Shown: positions 48,201 to 60,200 of the stretch, piece after piece
How the letters are laid out: every line of letters starts with the position of its first letter
Numbering within the stretch: position 1 is the first letter of the stretch
Origin: Malurus cyaneus samueli
Taxonomy: Eukaryota > Chordata > Aves > Passeriformes > Maluridae
Length of the DNA: 64,000 nucleotides
Direction: 5' to 3'
NCBI GenBank assembly: GCA_009741485.1
Contig: CM019216.1
Location: 42,318,872-42,382,871, forward strand
The notes under the pieces: generated by a model
Told to the model about the DNA's origin: nothing
Databases searched by the model: none
What the model saw: the letters and a program-made list of their open reading frames with translations, nothing else
Program-made: the position numbers and the translations under genes

Positions 48201-51200
48201 CAGGAGTAGATATTAAAGATGAATGAGGGTCTTCCCGTGGAGCAGGCAAACACTGTGCATCTACAGGTTTATCAATTTCCATCAATGAGTGAAAACAGCC
48301 TGATGAATTACCATGTGCATCAGCTGAAGGGAGCTGTGCTGACGACAGATATCCAGCTGAATAGCCAGGAAGAGGACTGTCTTTATGGCTGTGAAGTGGC
48401 TGAGAACAGAGAGAGTTGTAAGAAATCTCAGGCAGATCTTGATGCTTCAGCACAAACTTGACTTCTGCAGCAGAGCAATCATTTCCTTTTTCATCTTTAA
48501 ATACAACACGCTTTCTTGAGGACACTTTTTCAGCTGTTTTTTGTTTTGTTCTTGGTTTCTTCTTTCCATCACCTGGTGTTTTATCTGCTTGAATAAACTT
48601 TTTCTTTTTCTTGGTAGATACAGCGGGGCTAGCAAATTTCTTTTTACATTTCTTAACCTGAGTTTTTGCTCGACTAGTTTTCCCTACACTAGTATTAACA
48701 GTCTTGCTGTTGTAGATAATTGGCCCCCTACTAAATAAAGCTTCTCTGTCCAGGTTGCTCAAAATTTCTTCTGCTTTTGGGTCAGTGGGAGACCAGCAGC
48801 GAGGTGGAGATGTGTTTACTGGGCTTGTGCTTCTCTCAGAAAGAAAACCTAACTTAGACATAACATCACTATAGTTATAGTCACAGTCTTCAGCTTCAGC
48901 ACTGTAGGAGGGCGAAGGAGGAGAAAGAATGGCATGAGTCCTTTTTCTAAAAGATAAAGTTCTTTTAATATTTGTACTAGCTGTTTTTTGTGGTTTTCCA
49001 GCTTTTTTCTTGGCTGACTTATGTTTTGCTTTCCTTTTGTGACTTTTCTTTGGTGTTAGTGGATAAATAGGATATTTGGTTGCAGGAGAGTCAGGAACTT
49101 TTGGCCAAAAGTCCTTTAAAGGTGCAAGCTTTTTATATAAATTCATCTTTTCCTCTGTGAGTACTACTCTTTCCTCACTAGAATCTACTTTCCCCAATTT
49201 AACAAGCATATTTTTTCTCCCTCTAAATCTATTGATGATAATATATTTAATAATAACAGGTGGCAATTTTTTAGAAAGTTTTCTACGCTTTCGAGACTTC
49301 TGAGACCCATCCAAACTTTCAACACTTTCTATTGGTTGAGGTAGATTAATTTTTGAGTTGTGTGCGACAAAGCTCGATTCACTGTCTTCAGTCTCATAAT
49401 TTACCTTCCGTTTCGCTCGGAGCGTGTATTTATTCCCACACAGTCCAAATGACTGCTCAGTTTCAAGAGATCCATCAGCAAACTGGCAGTCAGTGTAATT
49501 AGCAGTACTTGTAGGCATTTTGTTTTCAAATGCCTCAAGAGGAACTTGAACTAAGTCACTAGGTAAAGCACTGTCCTTATCAGGAATGTTACTACAAGCA
49601 TTACCTTGTGTATAGCAGCTTTCCTTGACTGATGCAACATCACTGACACTTGCAGGCTCCTGACGATTGATAAAACTATGCTTCTTTTTATTCAGTTTCA
49701 ACCTGGACTGTTTGTTGCCTTGCTGCAATTTATATGTCACGGGAGCTAACTTCTGTGGTCGACTGAGACAATTAGAAAGCACAACACTAGGAAAGAACAT
49801 ATAATGTGCTGCTTGTTGACTGAGGCTTGGCTTTTCTGCCTTGTGCTCCTGAAATTCTTCATACCTAATTTTAAGCTTATTAAGGCCACCTTCATCAGTG
49901 TTATTTTCAAGTGAATGTACCACAGTTCGACTGCCTCCTGAACAAGATACCAATTCACAATTTTCTGTAGCTGTTGCTGGAAAAAAACTATTTATACTTG
50001 CACTGCTGGATTTTTCATTTACTTCAGAGGACATTTTACCTTTGGAGTGGCTCAAATCAGAAAAGTTATATAAGTTTTTATTCAACATGCTATCACCAAT
50101 ATGGCGGCCCACATGCATAATAGAGACATCCTTTTCAGCCTTTCTAATGCTAATGTATTTCCTACTAGGTATTGGTCTGTTCACTGATGAAATATCATCT
50201 TCATAGTCATAAATATTATTTCCACATGAAGGAACTGGGAGAGTATCTTTCTTGTTACTCTCTTTGTGAGAGTTTTCTGCATGGGTACTATTGCTGAATG
50301 GAGTTGGGTACTTTGCTGAGTAAGTGCTTTCTTTTGTAAGAGAATGGACTGACAGTTCAGGTCTTGTTTCTGTGTTTGGTTGTGAGAGGTCTTCTACAAA
50401 ATCTTCATTATTCAAAACATGGTTAGAAAGGGCACTTGTGTGTTTACACTGAAAAGTAATCTTAGCAGAAGATGGGGGTTCTAGTGTAGCAGCATCTTTG
50501 TGAAAGATTGAGGTCTTTACAGACATTTTGCTTGTTGCAATGACGGAGGAGTGAGTTCGAGAACTTTCATTATTCAAAGGATTGTCTGAAATGGAAGACA
50601 AGCAATTTTATTCTAGTTTTCCTATAAAAAAATAACCTAATGTATTAAAATTTTTAATAGTATTTTCATTAAAGTCTTCCCATCTAAATAAGAAACAAAA
50701 CCCCTGCAAATCATATTACATTTATAATCATGACAACTAGAGACCTTTACTACGTGTGTTGCTTAATCAAAATCACATCATCAGTACATTTGTCTCAGGC
50801 ACTTTGTCAGTTTTTCTTAAATGACAGACTTGCATACAGTTGTCCAAGATTTCATGCTGACTTTCTGAAAAGAAGGCTTCTACAAACATTTTCAAATGAC
50901 TAAATACAAACAGATGTATTTCTAGAAAAGGCTGTACACTGATTTATTCCTGCGAAGTATACTCATAGGCTCTAAAAAACAAAAAACTTGTTTAGATGAC
51001 CTTGTCCCTGCAGGAAAGTCATTGCACAACAAGCTGGATTAGTATCTTACAACATGGCAAGGACTTTGTATGAACTGTGCTGTGCACTAAATAGAGGTAG
51101 TTTCCCACACTTTTATAAAGCAGAGCAATACCCATTCAGGTGTTCATGCAAGAAGTGTGCACTGGTTAGTCAGATCCTGGATTCACATCCATGTATTAAC

Positions 51201-54200
51201 ATTCCCCCACAAATCTGAGACCAGCAGCTGCTGTAATAACTTTTCCTGTGCAGACTCATCACCTGGTGTCTGTGGTGATTTTGATCTCTTTAGGTGATAC
51301 TTTCACCACATTCACTGGAGAAGTATGGACAGGGAGGTGGTAACAAATTAACAACTGTGTGCTTGCTCATAACTCTGATGGACTAGAAGTAATTTGACAG
51401 AGGTTATACCACTGCAAAAAGGCAGCTACCACAGAGCACCTGGCACACATAAGTTTGTTCATGTGTCCACCTCTTCAGGTGAAATGCTGAAGGAGGACAG
51501 GAGTAATGAAACATGCTGTACAACCTGGAAGCCTGTGCTGCACACTGACTACCAGACTGGGGATCCTTAGGGCCTCTACTGTAAGTCTCAACCAATTTGA
51601 GAATTATCTTAGATTCATGCTGCCTTACACTTAGCAATTTATTGCTGGCTGAGAAAAACAAAAGGAAGTCCCAATCTGTTTCTAATAATATTTTCCAATG
51701 CATACAGAGTGCCCTTAATCTGTGAAACACAGCTGGGAGATGCTGCCTATCATTCTTTGAGAGTAGGAATCCACAGAAAGAATGAGGATGATTAACTGAA
51801 AACTCAGCAAATGGCAGTTTGGTGGTGTCAACAAACACTTGGAAAATACCTGGCTATTCAGATATAAAAACTGCAAAAATAGTTGTCAGTCAGAGATTAT
51901 GACACAGATTCATGTGTGGATAAGCATTTTCTGATAAAGAAAATGACCTGGACTGAGATCTGTTTTGAATTTACTGTATCTCCTATTATATCAAATCAAT
52001 TTAAAAATTCACAGGAATAAAATTTATAAGCTGATGTTCTGCATGTGACATTTCACATACTTAAAATATGCTAAGATCTAAACACTTATTTAAGACAGTC
52101 TCATCAGCCAGTAAAATCTCTTATTACAGCAAATTAGAAAGTATGTCAAATAAGGAAATTAGAATTCTGTATTTTACAAAAGCAAATCATATTAATAATA
52201 TGCCAAATCATGTATTAACCCTACCATTATACCTATAAAAGCAAAGGAAAAAAACACACTGTTTAAACACTGAACACAAAAGAATAGCTGTGGTTGTCTA
52301 TATAGTACAATCATATAGCTCACTTTCTCAACTGAACATTATAATGTGAAAATACGCAAATTTTCTAATGAAACAAATAATATAATTTATATATTTGCCT
52401 AACCTCAAAGTGTGCGTTCTGTTGACTAATGTTATTTGATCAGAGACAGCATGTTATAAAGATTGCAAAAGATCTCTACAATTTTTTTTAACAGATTTGA
52501 AACACTGTTACTTCTGCATCAGCTTTGCCTCTGCATAGTTTTAACTCATGCAATCCCTGGAGGAGAGCATGCAATCTGCTGAATGAAACATAGGCCCAAA
52601 CAAAGGCTCGCTATATTTCAGCATGTGTGGCAAATACTTGCAAGAATCAACTAAATTTACACAGTAATACATTTACTATTTACAATAATCCTAGAAAGAT
52701 AAATAATCCTACACAATCATTACTTTTAATACCATAGTAACTGAAAAATATCCCTTGCAAAGAGGTTTTTTCCATAAAACTAATTAAACAATGTCCTTTT
52801 TTGATCATTGATACAATAGAAAAAAAACAATTCACAGAGGGCATTGAGATTAAAATACAGTTGTTTTTTAAGGAAGATATTAAGGGCCTGCTTCTGCAAT
52901 CTATTGAGAACATTTCATTCCGACTGAAACAAGGACTGAACTTGGTCAGCATTTTTGAGAATTAGCAATTTGATGTGAAAATGAACTGTGACAACTTCTA
53001 AAGCTTATTTTCTATTTACTTACCACCATTTTCATCTGCAGTTCCATCCAACTGAGGTATTGAGAGATTAGTTAGGAGCATACTGTTACCACTCCACTCC
53101 ATTTCTTCCTCTGAAGATGAATCCTCTTCCGTTGAGCTTCGATGCATATTTTTGCCAGATGACCTGGAGGAAAGTGAAGGAACTAATTGATGCACAATAC
53201 TTCTATTAGAAAACAGGAGCAAAAGGGATCAATGGGATATGGTGTTTTATGGTTGTGTAATTTGGGGGAGCAAAGGGAAACAAACAAGAATTTTGATACA
53301 TTTCTCACTGAGAAATTCAAAATATTATTTAATGTCACTATTTTAAGAGGCAACAGTGGTAGTTAATAATTTTAAACACAGGATTCACTAACTTGACAAG
53401 ATACAGAGAAGGCATTTAGATGTGTAATTTTAGTCCAATTTTACTGAGATTTCATTGCTTCAAAGTGCTTGAAATTTGAAGACTAAACCAACTACACAAA
53501 ATTATTTCAGTTTAGCTGTTAGCAAAAAGATGTTTACTTTGTTGTGGGTTTTTTTGGTTAAGAAATCTTTACTGTATTATAATGATTATCTCTCTCAGCA
53601 GGCTTAACTAAATCATAACCAACAAAACTATGTTTCATTCCATCCCTCACTGAATATTCTGAAATAGCTGTTGTTAATACTTAAGCTGCTTTTACTAAGT
53701 TAACTGTTCTACACTGCCATGTTTACAGTCATAAATTTACTGGGGGAAAAAAAGGAAGGAAATCTACGAAGAAAAGCTTGTATGAATTGTTCATGTTTTT
53801 AATGGCATGGCTTTATATGGGTGTGGGGGTAGGAAGAATAGCATAGAAAACCACAAGAAACCAAATCCGCCAGTATATTATAACTCTACAGGAACTTAGG
53901 AATTTGATTTCTTCTTCTTTAAAATAAAGTGTGAGATGGACAAAATTCTTAACAGAAGTAACACAAACTCTGTGGCTACAAGAAAGAAATCCAGATACAT
54001 ATTAAGGAACTAAGATTAAGCGTTTTTTAATTTGTTGTTTGTTTAATATTGCATAATACCTTAAAAGATATAGACACAAATGTTTTTAAGTTACAGGCAG
54101 GGAAACCCACAATAACCTAAATACAGTCTACTTTTGCAAACTCTTTTATGACCAGAGATAAACCAGCATGAATTGTATGTATGGTAATACCCCACCCATC

Positions 54201-57200
54201 TGAATGTCAGCAGTGCGCTAATTTAGATCTGGTCAGATTTATAAGTTAAGAAACAATAGACTCAAATGTAACCACATAATTTCCACACAGCTCTGGAAGC
54301 ATGACTTGAGAATCAAGTTAACAAGCACAGCTAGGCACACAGTCTCCATTGATCTAAGTGAGTTTAGCTGTCCCTCATCTGTGTTCCAAAAACATTGAAA
54401 AGTACAGCACAAAGCATTCAGCTCCACATGTAAATTAATGGCAAACTGGGAATATTTCTTCCAACCTGAATTATGCTGTAATTCCAGGTAAATCATTGTC
54501 AACTTTAGTAAACCAAATCAGACTGAAGATGACTTTTGCAGGTAAACCAGATTTCTCCTCATTCAAGCCATCAGTCTGGATTCCAGGAAAATTTGTGTAA
54601 CACACATGATATCACCATACATTAACTAGTCCAGGTCTTGAAAGGCATTTTTACTCCTGATGGGCTTTTTTCTCCAAATTAAACCCAGTAGGGTGTGGTT
54701 ACTCCTCATTAGCTCAACAGATTTTCTGATAATAGAAGATTGATAAATACTCAGTAACAGAAAAGTGATCGTATGGATACAGTAGGAGGCATTAGAAAGC
54801 CACACAGATGGAGTGAGCAGTATAAAGTCAGATCTATTGTAAGACTCAAACTCGTTCTTTACACATGAGCAGAGTCATGCAGGAGACAAAGATCCCCACG
54901 CTTGTTTGTGAAGTCAGTCCAAATTCTGTAGAGATCTCAGTGAAAGAGAACTTGCAATTCCCTCAGAACACAAGCTGACTCCCTGTGGAAGCACATGCTG
55001 TGTACATTTTCCCTAGTGCTTTCTGTCTGGGATTAAGGTGCAGGCATATATGAGCAAGATATTATTGAGACAGCTCATCAAGTCTCTTGAGTTTTTAAAT
55101 AAGACTCCTTACTGCATGAAAGTAGTTAATTGCTTCAGGATCCTACCTGACTCCTGAAATTGTACATCAAGCCCGTACAGAGCTGTGTCTGAGCTATTGA
55201 ATCCTGCAAGATACAGATTCACACAGCAACTACAACTAAACTGAAGTTTAATGTTAACCGTTTTGGATTGAAATTTCAATTTCAATTTTCAGACTACTGA
55301 GAGGGAAAAAAAACATAGAAAATAAAAGGCTAAATAGGAAAACTAGATTTAGAGATCAATTATCTCTCAAACCAGACTAATGAACTAACTTTTGATTCTG
55401 TTACAACTTTTATGTGTCTTCAGGAAATAAAAGAAATATTTCTGTATCTCTCTGGTTCTCTGAAACATAGTATAATTATGACTTCTGATGTAGAAAAGAA
55501 GGCCAAATATCAAAATGTTATGTCTGTGAAGTTTCTCGTATTTCAAACAGAATTACAAATATCAAAAGGTGTGCCCAAAGCAGGGGTCAAGAGCAACTGG
55601 ATATAGATGCTTCAATGCCTGTCAGAGCAAACTGTACTAAAGGTCATTACAACCTGAGAAGGTGTGCCAAGAATGCCGGCCTTAAAAATATTGAAATTGC
55701 TGACCTTTATCAGCCAAGCTGAGTGAACAACATCCAGATTTTGATTTAAGCTTTGAGCATGGAAACAAATAGGTGTTTTTTTCCTCAGGTCTCTTGGTTA
55801 ATCTTCATGTGAATACTTTTTAAATACTGATTTTAGTAAAAGATGTACAAGATACACCTTAACATTTGTACTACATCCAAGGTGTGATCTTACAAGCAAG
55901 TTACCACCAAATGTGTTCTTGTATTTGGACTTGCAGAACAAAAAGCCTACTTAATTTTTCTTCAAACAGCAAACTAGAAGCTTATGTATGGGCAAAGCTA
56001 AACACTTAATCCTTATTTCCAGATAACACTGATGATAAAATATCATCGTCTAAACAACTGCATTCCATCCCAAGATCTGCAAAGATTTTTCCAATGTTGT
56101 CACCAGAGACCCCTCCACATCTCACTGGGCCAATGGCATTCTTAAAAACAAGGTGGGAGGGAGGAAAGGTTTGACAGAAAGAAAACATATTAAGAAAAGA
56201 AAATCACATATATACCTTCTTTTTGGCCCAGGCTCTTCCACGCTACTGTCCCACCTCTGGGACATTAGCAAGCTAAGTTCCATTTCTTCTTTCTCACACT
56301 GTGGCTCGTTTTCTTCATCATCACTGTTCTGAGAATTTCGCCAGCTTCCAAGAGAACGATGGTGAGAGAGTGTTTTTTGATGTCCCATCTGATATCCATC
56401 ATTCTCCAATCCAGCCAACAGATCAATCATGGCCTCATCAGCACTACTGCCCACTGCAGAAAAAGCCCATACAAGTAGAATCTATATTTTGTTCTACTTG
56501 TAAAGAACTAGTTACAGTCTATCAGTAAAAAACAAAACCAAACTAAACCAAACAAAGAAAGTCCCTCACTTTTTAAAAATCTATTAGTCTGTTATTGTCT
56601 ATTGTCTAAGGCAAAGCAGGCTACAGAAACAGAGCCCTTTTCATATCTTATTTTTTCAAATGTTATGATTGCTCTTTTTTAGCTCTGTATATAAAACTTT
56701 GACAAACTTTATTTCTGCCCTACTCTACCGATTGTACAAGTTTTAGTGGTGTGCTTCTCTCTCTCCACTTTCCTATTACCTCCTCTCATCCAGTGAAGCT
56801 TCACTCTCCCCTTTAATTCCAGCATGAGTGCCAGCTTCTGAAGCATCACTGCCTTCTCTTGCTCAATAGCTGCATTAGCTTTTTTAGGCACTTCTCTCTG
56901 TATCACTTGAAGACTTTCAATCACTGAATCTTGTGAAAACAGATGCTGATTTTGACCAACTATTCCTCTTTCTCTTCTTTACTATAATGCTTAACTTTAG
57001 CTCCCTTTTCATGTCACAATAAGCTATTCCCTTCCAAGGTTTCTATAAACACTGAAAGTTTACCTGATTTCACTCCTCTCTTAATTTTTATTTCTTTTAT
57101 TTGACTCAAACTTACAGTAATTCATGCACTCCCCTTCTCATTTTTTCTGTTTCTTAAAAATCCTTCCAAGTCACTAATTTTTCTCATTCTCTTCCTACTT

Positions 57201-60200
57201 AGCTATCATCTGACCTCATAAACAATTTATGATCTCCAGTCTACTGTAGCATCTTTGCTACTTCTCTCCCCTTCTCTGGCAGAAGAACTACAATCCCTAC
57301 TTTCTTTCCTCAGGGAAGAAATACAGTCTCCAATTTCTTTCCTTGGGAAACATTATACGATTACAATGATCCTGAGAATTATATAAAATAGATCTTAACA
57401 TCTGTGAGAAAGGCATTTTTCATACTTTGCAAACGCTTCACAAGACACCATGCAATCCTTTATAGGCAAAACCATCCCCTTTTCCAGAGTTCTGAACTAA
57501 CCCACTTTTAATTATACTTTCTGTTCTTGGTCCCTTTGCCCTTTGTGAGGTCCATCATTAAACTCCAACCTTCACTTCATGTTAATATGACCCTTGGTGT
57601 GTAATTCACAGTGAACAGAAGTCATGCAGTTCACAGTCCATGTGGCACTACAATGGTACACAGGAACAGACAGACTGGTGCAGGCTATGAAAGAGAGTAA
57701 GAGACCCAAATATGCAGCATGTTACTCATAGTCACACAAGACACCAGCAATTGGTACCTGCATGACAAGAAGGGAGAAGGGAAAAAAACTCCTTGAGTAA
57801 ACTAACTCATTCCTTTCATGGCTAGTAACCTAAGGGAACAAAAAGACTGTGGAACAATAAAATAGCCTGGAAGAAAAGACATTCCAATCGTACTCACTAA
57901 AAACTGCAGTCTGATTTAGTCTTTGAGACAAAGGCTGAAAGCTCTGACTATTCTCCACAATATTTAAAATTGCTTCTTCATTAATAAGTGCTTCCTCTTC
58001 TTTATCAGTTTGCATACTACTGGAGTCTTTAAAAGAAAAAAAAAAGAGGAAGAACAAAACGTCAGGGTCAGAGACATCAATACATTATGAAAGCATGCCA
58101 CTTTAGAATGGATTTTACTGTCCAAGTATATTTCCATTATTTGTTATGGCAATTTTAGAAAGGCTTACTCTAGCAATAATAAAAATAAAAGCAAAACTAC
58201 TCTTTGGTTTTTCATAATTAACAATAAACTTCCTTCTGCTTACTTCTACTAATAGTATAAACAGCCAAACCATGACACAGATTTATGCCTAAACAATTAG
58301 GACATTAAAAAAACTCACCTTTGCTCATCTTTTTATCGTCATGCACTTCTACCATATTAGCTGGTGTACACGGAACGGCTTCAGGAGAAAGTACCTCAGA
58401 ATGTAGTGTTAACTCAGCAGAGAACTCCTCTGATCCATTACTGTAGTCCAATGATCCTGACAACGTTCTAGTTAATTGAAAAGCAAGTTTTAAATACATA
58501 TTTAAGGTTTGCATAGAACACTATACTTTATGACAAATGGCTAAACACTTACACAGAGAAGTCATTTTGCTTGAGAATTTCTTTAAGTCTCTTCTGAAAA
58601 AATTTTTCACTCTCTGTTGCTGGCACAAATCCACGGTCTTTAAAATTTGAAAAATATTTGTTATTCAGTTTTACTTTGACCTCTCAACACAGAGAGCAGC
58701 TAAAATTACTGATTTTATTAGGAAAAGGCTCAAAGTAGAAGTGCCTGCTAATTTTCAGCACCAAATCTGAGGGCTGATTTTCCAAGTGTACTAAAAACTT
58801 TAAAATACTTGACACACTCCCATTGATCTCATTTGCAACTGTTATCAACAGCATTTACAAATCATGATGCAATTATACCAAGGTGAGCATCCAAGAAAAA
58901 TCAGTGAATAATTTCAAAAAGTCTGGCTTATGCAGCCTGAATACCAGTACACAGAAACACAGGAAAAAAGTCAATCAGAAAGCAATCTGCCTTAGCCAGG
59001 AACCTGCCTCTTCCCTTCTTGCAATCCTCTGGCTTACTTGCCAAATATCATTCATATTTTAAAAGAAATATATCCTAGGTTCTGCAGAGAAAGCCTGTTA
59101 ATTATGAAATTACGTTGCAGACCACAGTCTTCCCTGTGTAATGAATTTTACATAAAAATCCAGGGATTTATCTTTCCTATTAGAATTTTAATCTAGTATC
59201 ACCTTAGCTATAATTCCACAGAAATTAAAAGGGACTGCCCTTTTGCATAAATGACAACGGAAAGCTTCAAGATAAAGAGATTTAATTTTGTCAGTATTTA
59301 AATGTTTTCCATGACAAAGCATGCAATCTTAACTGCCATTATCATTCATTCTGTCTAGAATGTTTTGCTGATAGCTGAATCATGATGCTGTTAGGCAAGG
59401 TTATGCATCTTGCTTTCAAAATTGGAAAACATATACTGGACTATCTTGACATATACTGGACTAAGGCTGGGTACATCTAAAAACCCCTGAAACTTGGTAC
59501 ACCAATTTAAGTTCTGTCCTTCTGCTTGCTTCTCATACAAAGTTTTGGACTAACAACTGCACAATTTTTTTTTTTACCTTGTGACTCAGGTGGCTTAATC
59601 TGAGAAGATTCACATTTCTGTCTCCGTCGCAGCTTTTCATCCTCCCATATAGCTTGCAAACCAGGGTTCTTGCCAATCTGGGCTGAAATACGCAGTAATA
59701 CATGAAGGGAAGTCTGTTAATGTGACAAAGCATTCTTTCCCCAAATTGGATTCTGGCACTTTTCATCATCTCTTTTGGCATTCTAGCCTGTTATTTTTTA
59801 ATTGCCATTCTTGCCTTACTCTAGGTTTTGGCACTATGTAAAAGTTAAGGTGCAACCTAATTTGTTTTCTAGAACTCCTATTTGTAATCCAAATCTTTGG
59901 CTTTTTCTGGTCTTTCCACTAAGCATGTGTGTGTATGTATATACATGTGTATGTACGTGCACACATCTGATGCTGATATTTCCATTACTATTCTTCCTAT
60001 AGGTCTGAAACCTTCTGTTATGCATTAATAAAAATCTCTTTATACTGCTCTGACAATATATTTTTATAACCTCTTTTCTTTCAGACTTAATGGATTTTTT
60101 TTAAACTTTATGAATTTGTAGATCAACAATTCACTAATAATGAAATCTGGATTGTGATTTAACTAAGCTGAGCTTTAAAAGAAGAGTGAACTATGACAAA

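Noticed and set aside
51404..51838. 144-residue - strand open frame in the w7-w8 intron
   Set aside because: It does not match REV3L or another known family, and full REV3L phase continuity needs no extra exon here.
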